Part shown: positions 8,142-17,452 of the stretch, piece after piece
Layout: every line of letters begins with the position of its first letter
How positions within the stretch are numbered: the first letter of the stretch is position 1
From: Timonella corticicola
Lineage (GTDB): Bacteria; Actinomycetota; Actinomycetes; Actinomycetales; Cellulomonadaceae
Reading direction: 5' to 3'
Assembly: GCF_042683685.1 (NCBI RefSeq)
Contig: NZ_JBHUOP010000003.1
Location: 186,001 to 250,000 of the forward strand
Length of the DNA stretch: 64,000 nucleotides
Translations under genes and position numbers: made by a program
Notes under the pieces: generated by a model
Seen by the model: only the letters and a program-made list of their open reading frames with translations
Told to the model about the DNA's origin: nothing
Database searches by the model: none

Positions 8142-9184
8142 TGGATTGCCGACGAGTTGTCCCATCGAGTTCATCGGCCCGCTTCTCTGCACCCCAGCAC
8201 ATACTTTTCCCCGCCACAACCGTACCTAGAATCGGGCTGGCTGACCCGCACGGTCCTGTTACTCAGAAATGCCACGAGCCGCCAAAGGAAACAGCGGGGG
8301 TGGTTGCCAGATCTACAGATCTGGCAACCACCCCGTTGAGTTACCACACACACGCTAGCGCGCTATGGTCTTAGTTCTCTTCGAGGTCACCGACTTGTTG
8401 GAGTAACCCGACTTCTTCACGCTGACCTTGACGCTGATCTTCTTACCCACGTCAGCCCTCTTGACCTTGTAACTCGCCTTGGTCGCACCCTTAATGGCCT
8501 TACCGTTACGCAACCACTGGTAGGACACCTTCGAAGCCTTCGGCTTAACAGTGACCTTGACCTTAAGAGTCTTACCCACCTTCGCCGTACCAGTGACCTT
8601 CGTAGTGACCTTAGCGAACTTAGCCTTGGCCACCTTGGCCGTAGCCTTCGACGTCACCGACTTCGTCGCATAGCCACTCTTCGACGCAGTTGCCTTTACG
8701 GTGAGCTTCTTACCGGCATCAGCGGCCACCACCTTGTACTTGGACTTCGTCGCGCCCTTGATGGCCTTACCGTTACGCAGCCACTGGTAAGAGACCTTGT
8801 CCGCCTTGGGCGAGAACGTCGCCTTAGCCGTCAACGTCTTAGCGACCTGAGCCTTACCCGACACCGTCACAGAAGACTTGGTGAACGCCTTAACCGCTGC
8901 CTTAGCCACTGAAACCTGCGTGGACGTCACGGTCTTAGCGGTGTAGCCACTCTTCGAGGCGGTCACCTTCACGCTGAGTTTCTTACCAGCATCACCGGCC
9001 GCAACCACGTACGTGGACCTAGTCGCACCAGCGACAGCCTTGCCATCTACCAGCCACTGGTAGGAGAACTTATCCGCCGTGGGTGTAGCAGTCGCCTTAG
9101 CCGTCAGGGTCGAACCCACCTTGGCGTTACCGGAGATGGTGACAGCCACCGAGGTGAAGTCCTTGACCGGTGCTACCGGCACGG
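8142..9184. repeat. ~1.04-kb direct repeat, copy A
   Basis: This stretch is highly similar to 20334-21374 in the same orientation. It spans the 3' non-coding flank, the terminator hairpin and the three C-terminal Lys-rich repeats of a surface-protein gene. Non-coding identity begins at the shared GACGAGTTGTCCCATCGAG block. The pair brackets 11 kb holding the zinc ABC operon, so homologous recombination could delete or amplify it. Confidence 0.85.
8297..8334. terminator. Strong bidirectional hairpin terminator
   Basis: A perfect stem has arms GGGGTGGTTGCCAGATCT and its complement around a 2-base centre. It lies between the convergent siderophore operon and the surface-protein gene. The same hairpin recurs at 20487-20524. 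Confidence 0.85.
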
Positions 9185-12002
9185 CAATGGTTACCGACTC
9201 TGAGGCCCTAGATGCTTCTGAGGAGCCAATTGCATTGATCGCCGCTACAGTCGCCGTCCAGGTTCCAGCGGGCACATCAGCGAACATAGCTGAGTTTGCA
9301 TCCGCCACGATTTCCTGGGTGATTGAGGCACCCGAAGCAGGGGTAAGGGTAACCGTGTAACCGGTGATCACTGAACCGCCGTCAGTAGGTGCCAGCCAGG
9401 TCACCGACACAGTGGAACCGTCCACGGTGATGCCCGGTCGTATCGGCGCGGCAGGAACAGTCGGGTCCGGCGTATTGTCTGCTTCCACGGCGAGCGTCAC
9501 CGCCGGAGACGGGCCGTAAGCGACCTGCCCGGTGGGCTTAAAGATCGACACCCGGTACTGCGCACCGTCATCCGCAGTCCTCGCCGGGAACGACAATTCC
9601 GCACTGCTCTCACCGGTGATCACTGTCCACTCCTCTGCGCCAGCCGCCAGGCGCTCCCAGCGATGCTCGGTCAGGATCGTCTGGCCGTTCGACGGCAAGG
9701 TACGGGTCAGCGTCACCTCATCGCCTACGGTGACCGCCTCAGCAGGGCCGGCGATCGTCGGCTGCTGACGCGCCGCACCGCCATGATCGTCGACATGGAT
9801 AGTCAGAGGACCCGCAACCATCGGCTCATGGGTGTTGTCGGCCAAACGTAGCGTCGCACGGACCTCGACGCCATCCATGGCCTGCTCCGCCTTGATCTGC
9901 TGCCCTAGTCGCGGCATGCCGGGGAACGGCTGCCAGGTGCCTCCCGGCCACTTCCATTCCCATTCGACGGTGTCGTCCTCGCTAAGTGCGGGGTCTATGG
10001 AAGCACGCAGGTCGACGTTGTCGTTCTGGTGGTAGTGCTCTGACACCGGCGGAAACTGGAAGATTTGCCCTGCGGTATCTGTGACGTTGATCCGCGCGCT
10101 CGCACTCGAAGAGCCGTTGAAGTTCGGTCTACTGATCGTGAGGTAGAGCCTGCTGCCGTTGTCCGCGGCGGTCAGTTCGCGAACCACGGGTGGAGGTGTA
10201 CCGAGCCCTGCATCGAGCACGATGAATGTGTTGTCTGGGGCGTACCAACGCCATTCGTACGACACGTCGTCCACACCATCCCGCAGAGGGAAGTAGCGGC
10301 CCGTCGCGGTCAAGGTCTGCCCCGCACGATACAGGCTCTGCACATTTTCGACATGTGCCTCATAGAACCCCACGTTTGCGGTCACAGCACTCGACTGGCG
10401 GATTCCGATCCCGTCCTTGACAACACGGACCGCGAAACTGAAGGTTCCCGTGTTCCGCACATGAAAGCTGGCTTGTTCGGCACTCTCCGTGACGTTTGCG
10501 AACCGGGTGTTTGCGGCTACGGGCGACCAGCGGGAGCTGGACGTCCGGAACACGAGTTGCGCGGACTCGCCCTCGGCGAGTTGAACCGGCGGATAATCCA
10601 GAACCATCCGATCACCGTTGTACATCGGCAACGGCGTGGCGGCACCGATCACCGGCGTTGGCAACGCAACAGCACTCGAGGTCACGACAAGGGGAACCCA
10701 GCCGGTAGTGGCGATTGCTGTGGAACCCTGGCGTACCTGTGCGCTGATCTCGTACCCGTCGTCGGCGATGTCGAGGACGGTGGAGTAGGTCGAGCTTGGC
10801 GCGGTTGTCAAGGTTAGGCCGTTGGCGCTGTCGGAACCGATCGGGCGGATTCGCCACCGGACCTGCTCCCCTTCACCGAGTGTGTATCCCGTAAGCGTCA
10901 CCATCAGCATGTCACCCGGCGAGTAGGACTCCTGGATGCCTGCGATTGAGAACGGCACACCTTCGGCGTTCATCACGGTAACCGTCACCGCGTCGGAAAT
11001 GGAGGCGGAGGCGTGGTTGGCGATCTTCGGGACGAAGTGAGCGGTGATGCTGTGGGTGCCGATGCCGAGGCCCGTGGTCTCCAGCTCGGCCTCACCGTTC
11101 TCGACCTCGTCATGGCCGAGCACGGTGGTCCCGTTGCGGAACTCGACGTAGCCCTCGGCGCTGGCAGGGGTGACGGTCGCGTGGAACTTGATCGGGGTCC
11201 CCTCGGTCACGGTCGATTCGCCTTCAATGTGCAGGGCGGTGCTGGTCGTGGCCTGCTCGGCGAGAGGACCGGTGACGAAGGTGTAGGTCTTCGTGTCCAA
11301 CACCGCTGCGCCCTCTGCGGTGGTCGCAGAAGCAGTCACGGTGAACTGGTAGGTGCCCGCAGCGGTGAAGGCCCAGTTCGCGTGCATATGCGTGCCAATC
11401 GGCCGGGAGAACGACTTCACGTTCTCGTCGGAGGACCACAGGCGCTCCTGCACGCCGCCAAAGGAATCGCTGGTCCACACCTCAACGTCGCCGGGTCCAG
11501 TGATGCTGTCTAGGGTGAAAGTGATGTTGCTGTTCAGCACTCCGGTCGGAACGGACTCGGTGGAGAACCCGGGCCACACCACGCCGTCTTTGCGGGCCTG
11601 CGGGGCCAGCCACACCGTGGAGCCAGCCTCTGCGACATGCTCCTGACCAGCCGGCCAGGAGTCGTCGCGGGCCAGATCGTTCAGGTGCACCAGTATGCCC
11701 TCGGCAGGAAAACGGACCCCGAGGTCCCCGTCGATGTCGGCCTTCGCTCCGAGGTTGAAGTCACCCTCGTCCCAGAACGTGGCAATAGTGTCGGAGTGCT
11801 CGGTCTCCAGCACCCGATATTCGCGGGGAGTTGGCGCTGAGCCTTCATTAGCATGTGCTGTCTGAGGACTGAGGAACACCCCACTGGCCGCAACGGCCAG
11901 CGCTGTCAACACAGCGCTCAATTTTGTGAATACCGGACCCTTTGAGGCGAGTCTCGCTCGGGGTATATGTACCACCCGCGATGCGGGTTTTGTCTGCGTC
12001 AA
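8355..12002 (-). CDS. Secreted choice-of-anchor M surface protein with Ig, FN3 and Lys-rich repeats
   Basis: This 1215-residue secreted protein starts at TTG 12002, five bases after AAGGAG. A signal peptide covers residues 1-50. A TIGR03769-type surface domain follows (about 60-250, with EHSDT and THMHANW), then a bacterial Ig domain, several diverged Ig-like units and an FN3 domain near 850-945 (WLAPTDGGSVITGYTVTL). Three ~90-residue repeats, each with YQWL.(D/N)GKA and a Lys-rich tail, fill the C-terminus. There is no LPxTG or terminal membrane helix, so I infer non-covalent wall attachment by the basic repeats. The gene stands alone behind a perfect Zur-like palindrome at 12021-12035. Its likely role is zinc binding or adhesion at the cell surface. 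Confidence 0.85.
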   Translation of the reverse strand: MTQTKPASRVVHIPRARLASKGPVFTKLSAVLTALAVAASGVFLSPQTAHANEGSAPTPREYRVLETEHSDTIATFWDEGDFNLGAKADIDGDLGVRFPAEGILVHLNDLARDDSWPAGQEHVAEAGSTVWLAPQARKDGVVWPGFSTESVPTGVLNSNITFTLDSITGPGDVEVWTSDSFGGVQERLWSSDENVKSFSRPIGTHMHANWAFTAAGTYQFTVTASATTAEGAAVLDTKTYTFVTGPLAEQATTSTALHIEGESTVTEGTPIKFHATVTPASAEGYVEFRNGTTVLGHDEVENGEAELETTGLGIGTHSITAHFVPKIANHASASISDAVTVTVMNAEGVPFSIAGIQESYSPGDMLMVTLTGYTLGEGEQVRWRIRPIGSDSANGLTLTTAPSSTYSTVLDIADDGYEISAQVRQGSTAIATTGWVPLVVTSSAVALPTPVIGAATPLPMYNGDRMVLDYPPVQLAEGESAQLVFRTSSSRWSPVAANTRFANVTESAEQASFHVRNTGTFSFAVRVVKDGIGIRQSSAVTANVGFYEAHVENVQSLYRAGQTLTATGRYFPLRDGVDDVSYEWRWYAPDNTFIVLDAGLGTPPPVVRELTAADNGSRLYLTISRPNFNGSSSASARINVTDTAGQIFQFPPVSEHYHQNDNVDLRASIDPALSEDDTVEWEWKWPGGTWQPFPGMPRLGQQIKAEQAMDGVEVRATLRLADNTHEPMVAGPLTIHVDDHGGAARQQPTIAGPAEAVTVGDEVTLTRTLPSNGQTILTEHRWERLAAGAEEWTVITGESSAELSFPARTADDGAQYRVSIFKPTGQVAYGPSPAVTLAVEADNTPDPTVPAAPIRPGITVDGSTVSVTWLAPTDGGSVITGYTVTLTPASGASITQEIVADANSAMFADVPAGTWTATVAAINAIGSSEASRASESVTIAVPVAPVKDFTSVAVTISGNAKVGSTLTAKATATPTADKFSYQWLVDGKAVAGATRSTYVVAAGDAGKKLSVKVTASKSGYTAKTVTSTQVSVAKAAVKAFTKSSVTVSGKAQVAKTLTAKATFSPKADKVSYQWLRNGKAIKGATKSKYKVVAADAGKKLTVKATASKSGYATKSVTSKATAKVAKAKFAKVTTKVTGTAKVGKTLKVKVTVKPKASKVSYQWLRNGKAIKGATKASYKVKRADVGKKISVKVSVKKSGYSNKSVTSKRTKTIAR

Positions 12003-12020
12003 CGCAACTCCTTATCAAAA

Positions 12021-12035
12021 CGATAATGATTATCG
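12021..12035. promoter_or_regulatory. Zur-like operator, copy 2
   Basis: CGATAATGATTATCG is the core of the 19-base palindrome AACGATAATGATTATCGTT at 12019-12037. It lies directly upstream of the ribosome site of the 1215-residue surface-protein gene and is the best Zur box in the window. Confidence 0.8.
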
Positions 12036-12267
12036 TTCTTGATAATAGCACTGTGCGCTCACCGTAAAACACGCTGCGGCGATTGCTGGAAATCGACTCA
12101 CATAGGCCACGATTTTTCACGCCTACCCCGTGAAACCGCTTGCTTACCCTTGACGACGATTCCGCAGGCAATGTGGTCAACTTGTGCGGGGCCGCCATCC
12201 GCACTTCCCGACAAGTTGGCTGGGACCGCAGATGGATCGCAGTTGCCGCCGACTCGTCGGCAATCAC

Positions 12268-12291
12268 GAAAAAGCAGCGTTCCCCGCTGCT
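12268..12291 (-). terminator. Terminator of the anchored-repeat ABC operon
   Basis: On the minus strand AGCAGCG pairs with CGCTGCT, followed by TTTTT. The stem begins at the stop codon of the lytic transglycosylase gene. It ends the six-gene operon that starts at 20111. Confidence 0.8.
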
Positions 12292-13150
12292 ACTGGCCCT
12301 CCGCAAGCAGCCGGTACCGATCAGCAACCTCAGCAACACGATTGTTGTACTCAATCGAGTGGTTGTACGCCGTCACCGCACTGATCCAGTTCCCCGGCAC
12401 GCTCAAATCCCCGCCAGCAAAGCAGAGATACCGAGCAGCAGCCAGCACCGCATCGTCAATCTGCTGTGGATCACGTACCCCATCACCGTTACCATCGGCG
12501 GCCCACTGAGACCAGGTAGCCGGGATAAACTGCATCGGACCAACCGCACGATCCCACTCTGGATCATCATCGAGAACACCACCGTCGGTATCCCTGATGC
12601 GGGCCACGCCCTCGCCGGACAATGCCACTCCAATGATCCTCACGCGCGGGTGTCCATCGGGCAGTAGGACATTGCCATCGATGCCGCCATGATGCGACTC
12701 GACCTCGCCAATCGCGGCCAAGGTGTTCCACCCGATGCCACAGGACGGGTTCTCCTCCGCCAGCCAAAGCGCTGCGCCGGCATATGCATGCATCGCGCGA
12801 GACGGGACACCGGTCACTGTGGAGACTCGATCAACCCACCCCTGGTCCGCACGCTCTGCCACCGGAGTTACCTCGCCAACAGGTTCAGATAGATCCTCTA
12901 CGACATCAATCTCCTCCGCCGCAGATGCCACCTCATCCGATGGCGGATTCCTGTAAGCATCAACATCAACCTCTAGCCGCACTCCCGCGTCATCAACCGG
13001 GCTAGAATCGCGCCCCGTAGACCAAAACCACAGTAACGAGGCAAAGGATATGAGGCCGATCAGCCCAAGCCACATCCACCAACTGTGCCTAAGATGTCGA
13101 TGCGTCTCGGGCACAGCCGGTAGATTACCTAGGGGCATCCGTCCCGTCAC
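12290..13150 (-). CDS. Membrane-anchored lytic murein transglycosylase
   Basis: This 286-residue protein starts at GTG 13150 inside a GTGA overlap with the upstream gene. One N-terminal transmembrane helix (MWLGLIGLISFASLLWFW) precedes a low-complexity acidic linker. The SLT-type catalytic domain follows (about 115-286), with AIGEVESHHGG carrying the expected catalytic Glu, then VGPMQFIPATWSQW and NGDGVRDPQQIDDA. The family cleaves peptidoglycan glycan strands. Being the last gene of a zinc ABC operon is notable. It may open the wall locally for assembly of the large surface proteins, or simply be a zinc-regulated wall enzyme. Confidence 0.88.
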   Translation of the reverse strand: MTGRMPLGNLPAVPETHRHLRHSWWMWLGLIGLISFASLLWFWSTGRDSSPVDDAGVRLEVDVDAYRNPPSDEVASAAEEIDVVEDLSEPVGEVTPVAERADQGWVDRVSTVTGVPSRAMHAYAGAALWLAEENPSCGIGWNTLAAIGEVESHHGGIDGNVLLPDGHPRVRIIGVALSGEGVARIRDTDGGVLDDDPEWDRAVGPMQFIPATWSQWAADGNGDGVRDPQQIDDAVLAAARYLCFAGGDLSVPGNWISAVTAYNHSIEYNNRVAEVADRYRLLAEGQ

Positions 13151-15717
13151 GCTGCAACTGCGCCAAGACTCAGCCGTTGATTCTTTCCTAGACGAAAGCC
13201 GGTGTAAGTAGTCGCCACCATCACCGCCACGACTCCCACCCCAATGACAATCCAGACATACAGAGGAAGAGCCGCAAGCGATTGTTCAAGAGATTCTGGG
13301 CCCAAAGCAATCGCTCCTGCGTCCTCGTCACCTTGCACGTTAGAACCGCCGCGAGACGCGGTCTGTGTCCCCAAGGCGGACACGGCATCCGCTTGATCTG
13401 CCGCCACGGCGTCCAGCGCCTGATCAAGATCCTCCTCCGCCTGGTCAGCAGCCAAAGCAGTCTTGGCTCTTTCCGCCACCTGAGCGTTGACCTTACGCGC
13501 AGTGTCCCGGTCAACAGGCTTCGCGCCACAGAAGACATCGCCCAATGGAACATCGCCGACCTGGAAAACATAGGTGTGACTGGCCGTCCGTACATTAGCC
13601 CCCGTGTCGGGATTAGTCAGGACAGCATGCGCAGTTAACTCGTAGATGCCCTTCTTCGAGAACACCCATTGAGCATGGGTATGTGCCGGGACCGCCTGAC
13701 GAATAACGCCGGGCAAACTAGTGCGGCCCCCATCAAGCACCGACAACAGCTCACCGAATGAACCTTGGCTGTGGATATGCACCGTACCCGGCCCCGCCAC
13801 CTTGGTGACATGAATACCCACGTTCGTGTATCCGCCACTCTTCGTGTTGTTGGTGTCCCAGCCCGGCCATACCAGTGCGGGATCCTGGGTCAACGGCAGC
13901 ACGTATCCACGAGGAGCCCCCGGCATGCCGCTGGCCACCGCCTGATTCGCGGACTCCTTGACCTTCATCAGAACAGTCTCCGGAGCGCGTAGAACGTGAT
14001 AGCCGGTCACGTCCTCCATCAATTGCATGACAGCCTCACCACCAGCTTCGGACACGTAGAAGGCGTCAATGTGTCCGTGATCCAACGTGACCGCCGGCTC
14101 ACAGGTGTCCTGTGTTTTCCCTGAGGTCTTCTTCTTGGTTGTCTTCTTGGGTTTTTGCTTCGAGGTAGAATCTGTGTCCGGCTTTGGCGTTGTACCTGGT
14201 TTCGGGGTTGGAGTTGGCGTGGGTGTTGGGGTTGGCGTGGGTGTTGGGGTCGGCTGGGGGGAAGTTCCTGCACCAACCTTAAGACTGTCCCATCCCAGCA
14301 CTGTGCCCTCCGGACTACGCACCACAAACTGATAATCACCAGCAGGAACGCTCTCAGACAGAGTTAATGCGAAACGTCCCGACAAGTCGGCCCGATGCCA
14401 TCCCTGCCACACAGAGTTCTTTCCGAGCAGCCACACCGAAACCCACTTACCGAAATGGTCTGCGTTGCTGAGGGAAACCGAGACTGGATCCAGTGGTAGC
14501 GCCGGACTACGTTCGACCACCACCTTCACGCCGTCCCCTTGAACACGACCGCTTAACTGACTCGATGTCGGAGCGGTCACATCATCATGGCTAGGCTTCG
14601 GGGCAGATTCGCCCGCGATTGTCACCTCCACCGGGCTTGAGGTAGATCCCTTGAAATCAGTGATCCATCTCGGTACGAACTGAGCAGAAAGACTGTACGT
14701 GCCTGGTGGCAACTGATCGAGCGGGAAGTCTGCTATCTGGCCGGCTGCGACCGGAACATGCCCAAGAATCGCACCCGTGCTTCGATCCACAAACTGCATT
14801 GCCCCAGCAGCCTCAGCAGGAGTCACCGAAGCCCGCAGGCTTGGGGCATCCGTACCCGGAACAAGCGCTACGCTGGATGCAGTCTCCTGCTGATGTTGGG
14901 CCAGATCACCAACCACGAACACGTAATCATTGCGGGCACGTTGGGTCTTGCCATTCACGACCGCCTCAACCTCAAATGTCAGCCGATACGTTCCAGCTGC
15001 GGAGAAAGCCCAGTTCACATGCACATGCTGTGGCACATCTAGTTTCCAGTCAGGCATTGATTCGCGTGAACTGAAAAGGCGGATTGGTTGAGCGCCACTC
15101 TGAAGGTAGAGTTCAACGTTGCCAGGCCCCTCTGCCTCGAGCATTCTCACTGAAACGCTATTGTCTTTGAGTCGCCCCCGCAGATTTGGGTCCTCGGTGC
15201 TAAAACCAGGCCAAATCAGATTGTAATCCTGCGTTTGCGGGGCAAGCCACAGCGCAGCACCAGGGCTACCCAGGAACGAATAGGCAGGCAAGTTTGGCAC
15301 CGATATTTTTGCCGCAGAACTCAGATGGAAGATAGTCTCCTCGGTGACCAATCTGTGTCCCAATTCGATGGAACCATCACCGTCTGCGTCAATATCCGCT
15401 TTGGTTTGCAGGTTAAGAACGCCGTCATCCAGATACACCGAAACAGCGTCAGTGTGAACATTTTCGAGCACCCGCTTCTCACGAGGCAGTGGGGCCGGTC
15501 CTGGTTTGGGGTCCGTGTTGGCAGTTTTCACTGTCGTAGAGGCTCGTGCTGGCATCGTGGTTGTCATCGTTACCAGCGGCTTAGCCAGCGCTCCGGCATC
15601 GCCGGACGCAGGGCTGATCCCAACGGCAACGCTCCCCCAACCCAGAAGTAACGCGATCAAGGCCGACAGCCCTTGAGCTCCCCGTGCTTTTCTCGGGGCA
15701 GTCCTTGTGAACATCAT
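13147..15717 (-). CDS. Anchored-repeat ABC-associated wall protein with two surface domains (TIGR03773-like)
   Basis: This 856-residue secreted, membrane-anchored protein has a signal sequence and then surface domain 1 (about 80-270, with ENVHTDA and QHVHVNW). Two Ig/accessory domains come next, then a (PT)n and Lys-rich linker near 490-530. Surface domain 2 (about 545-755, DHGHIDA and AHTHAQW) follows, then an acidic coiled segment with AVAADQADAVSAL. A final transmembrane helix (YVWIVIGVGVVAVMVATT) is followed by a basic tail. It overlaps the permease gene upstream (ATGA) and the transglycosylase downstream (GTGA). The proline/lysine linker probably spans the wall, so domain 1 would be exposed and domain 2 nearer the membrane. 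I infer handover of zinc towards the importer. Confidence 0.88.
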   Translation of the reverse strand: MMFTRTAPRKARGAQGLSALIALLLGWGSVAVGISPASGDAGALAKPLVTMTTTMPARASTTVKTANTDPKPGPAPLPREKRVLENVHTDAVSVYLDDGVLNLQTKADIDADGDGSIELGHRLVTEETIFHLSSAAKISVPNLPAYSFLGSPGAALWLAPQTQDYNLIWPGFSTEDPNLRGRLKDNSVSVRMLEAEGPGNVELYLQSGAQPIRLFSSRESMPDWKLDVPQHVHVNWAFSAAGTYRLTFEVEAVVNGKTQRARNDYVFVVGDLAQHQQETASSVALVPGTDAPSLRASVTPAEAAGAMQFVDRSTGAILGHVPVAAGQIADFPLDQLPPGTYSLSAQFVPRWITDFKGSTSSPVEVTIAGESAPKPSHDDVTAPTSSQLSGRVQGDGVKVVVERSPALPLDPVSVSLSNADHFGKWVSVWLLGKNSVWQGWHRADLSGRFALTLSESVPAGDYQFVVRSPEGTVLGWDSLKVGAGTSPQPTPTPTPTPTPTPTPTPKPGTTPKPDTDSTSKQKPKKTTKKKTSGKTQDTCEPAVTLDHGHIDAFYVSEAGGEAVMQLMEDVTGYHVLRAPETVLMKVKESANQAVASGMPGAPRGYVLPLTQDPALVWPGWDTNNTKSGGYTNVGIHVTKVAGPGTVHIHSQGSFGELLSVLDGGRTSLPGVIRQAVPAHTHAQWVFSKKGIYELTAHAVLTNPDTGANVRTASHTYVFQVGDVPLGDVFCGAKPVDRDTARKVNAQVAERAKTALAADQAEEDLDQALDAVAADQADAVSALGTQTASRGGSNVQGDEDAGAIALGPESLEQSLAALPLYVWIVIGVGVVAVMVATTYTGFRLGKNQRLSLGAVAA
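14206..14256 (-). repeat. Short tandem repeats encoding a (Pro-Thr)n linker
   Basis: Two and a half imperfect 18-bp units (GTTGGCGTGGGTGTTGGG on the + strand) encode the Pro-Thr linker of the 856-residue wall protein. Slippage here would change linker length in frame in multiples of six bases. Confidence 0.75.
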
Positions 15718-16715
15718 GTAAGTGCTCCTTCGGTAACTGGTTCGCCTGGTTCGGCGGCATGAGCGGCCTGCTGGTTGTTCGAAGTATTCGCGGCTTCAAC
15801 CACATTCCAGTCAAACGGGTCTTCACTGTCCTGTTCAGTGACGTGAGGTGGCTGTTTCCGCCACAGCCGAGCGGCCACACCGTGCTTTGGGGCACATAGC
15901 CAAGCCAGGAGGAACAATGCCGTGGCAACCAAGACGATGGTTCCGCCCGCGGGAGTGTTCAGACTCCAAGAGAAGTACAGGCCGAGTAGCGCTGAAACAC
16001 CGCCCACTACTGGGGCAATCAGCATCATCGTCACCAGTTTGTCGGTGAGTAGCCGGGCAGTGGCAGCCGGTGCAATAAGCAGAGCCAGCACCAGCACATT
16101 ACCGATGGTTTGGGTGGACACAACCACCGCGATTGCCACCATTATGTAGAGCAGGAGATCCAGCCAGAATACCGGCAGGCCCATAGCCCGGGCCGTCTCT
16201 CGGTCCAGCGTGATCGCCACGAGTTCCTTACGCACCAGCAACAACACACTGACCAACACGACACCGGTGACGGCAACAACGTAGATGTCAGAGGTGGGAA
16301 TGCCGGTAATTGATCCGAACAAGAACTGTTGCAGGGAGCCCGCATATCCTGGTGCTCGCGAAATAATGACGATGCCCAGTGCAAAGGCCGCGACAAAGAA
16401 GATACCGATAATGGAGTCTTCCTTGACCCGTCGATTCTGAGAGAAGATGGCCACCAGAATCGCCGTCGCGACCCCAGCGACCGCGCCGCCCAGCACCAAG
16501 TTCCCACCCAAGACGAATGCTGTGGCAAGCCCTGGAAACACCGCATGAGCCACGGCGTCACCGATGAACGCCATACCGCGCAATACCACAAAGCACCCAA
16601 TCACCCCGGAGATAATGCTCGACATAAGGGCCACAGCGAGAGCCTTGGGAAGGAACGCCAAATCGGGGTTCATCAGATCCGAAATAAAGTCCAATGGAGT
16701 AAGCATCGACTTCAC
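15714..16715 (-). CDS. Anchored-repeat-type ABC transporter permease (ZnuB/TroC family, TIGR03770-like)
   Basis: This 333-residue polytopic protein has about eight or nine helices of the ABC-3 (ZnuB/MntB/TroC) family. Visible family segments are VVLRGMAFIGDAVAHAVFPG, SIIGIFFVAAFALGIVII and ALLIAPAATARLLT. A soluble C-terminal tail of about 60 residues, rich in Asn/Glu/Ala, is longer than in ordinary ZnuB. It should form the homodimeric zinc (or manganese) channel of the operon. It overlaps the ATPase gene upstream and the wall-protein gene downstream by 4 bp each. Zur-box control points to zinc. Confidence 0.9.
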   Translation of the reverse strand: MKSMLTPLDFISDLMNPDLAFLPKALAVALMSSIISGVIGCFVVLRGMAFIGDAVAHAVFPGLATAFVLGGNLVLGGAVAGVATAILVAIFSQNRRVKEDSIIGIFFVAAFALGIVIISRAPGYAGSLQQFLFGSITGIPTSDIYVVAVTGVVLVSVLLLVRKELVAITLDRETARAMGLPVFWLDLLLYIMVAIAVVVSTQTIGNVLVLALLIAPAATARLLTDKLVTMMLIAPVVGGVSALLGLYFSWSLNTPAGGTIVLVATALFLLAWLCAPKHGVAARLWRKQPPHVTEQDSEDPFDWNVVEAANTSNNQQAAHAAEPGEPVTEGALT

Positions 16716-17452
16716 ACACCTACAGCTTCTAGTAGAGGAGAGTTGTCACTGACCCGGAAAGTTTCCTGCCAGATGCGCCGCTGTGCGGTCTGCTGCGGGG
16801 TGCCATCAGCAATGACTCGGCGGTTGATAAAGCACAGGCGAGAGCAATCATGCACGGCACCAGCCAGATCATGAGTGGTCATAATGATTGCTTTACCCTC
16901 ATCTGCTAGTTCCTTGAACAGGTCCGTCAACAGTTCCTGAGTGGGCATGTCCAAGCCAGTGAACGGTTCGTCGAGGAGGAGCAGACTGGGTTGCAGCGCT
17001 AGCGCCCGTGCCACGAGCACTCGCTGGCGCTGTCCCCCGGAGAGTTCGCTGATGGGACGGGAGCGAAGATCAGCCATCTTTACCCGAGCGATCGCCTGCC
17101 CAGCAGCTTCATAGTCTGGAACACTGGCACCCTTCAGCCAGCCGATTCGCGAGATTCTTCCGCTGAGCACCACCTCTTCAACCGAGATGGGGAAGTCCCA
17201 TGCGAACTCATGGCGCTGAGGGACGTACCCGATCAAGCCCCGTTCCCTGGCTTTGGAGCGGCCGTTGATGATGGCTTTTCCCGATGCGAGGGGAACCAAC
17301 CCAAGGATCGATCGCAGCAACGTTGTCTTTCCGGCACCGTTTGGCCCAAGCAGCCCCACGAACTCGCCGCCATGGACCTCAAGATTGACCTGATTGAGCA
17401 CGATCCGACCGCCAAGGCGGACGCTGACACCTTGCACGCTGAGCACACTCAT
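16712..17452 (-). CDS. Anchored-repeat-type ABC transporter ATP-binding protein (TIGR03771-like)
   Basis: This 246-residue ABC ATPase has Walker A GPNGAGKTT near residue 36, Q-loop GYVPQRHEFAW, signature LSGGQRQRVLVARAL, Walker B LLLLDEPFTGLD and switch TTHDLAGA. The GYVPQ...DFPISVEEVV pattern is that of ZnuC/TroB metal importers. It should drive the ABC-3 permease encoded immediately downstream. It is coupled by 4-bp overlaps on both sides. Its position between a surface-domain gene and the permease is the normal order for anchored-repeat systems. Confidence 0.92.
   Translation of the reverse strand: MSVLSVQGVSVRLGGRIVLNQVNLEVHGGEFVGLLGPNGAGKTTLLRSILGLVPLASGKAIINGRSKARERGLIGYVPQRHEFAWDFPISVEEVVLSGRISRIGWLKGASVPDYEAAGQAIARVKMADLRSRPISELSGGQRQRVLVARALALQPSLLLLDEPFTGLDMPTQELLTDLFKELADEGKAIIMTTHDLAGAVHDCSRLCFINRRVIADGTPQQTAQRRIWQETFRVSDNSPLLEAVGV

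Noticed and set aside
13147..13150. Frameshift between wall-protein and transglycosylase genes
   Set aside because: The overlap is a normal GTGA coupled start, like the four ATGA junctions of the same operon.
14196..14268. Repeats as a CRISPR array
   Set aside because: They are 18-bp coding repeats of a Pro-Thr linker without spacers.
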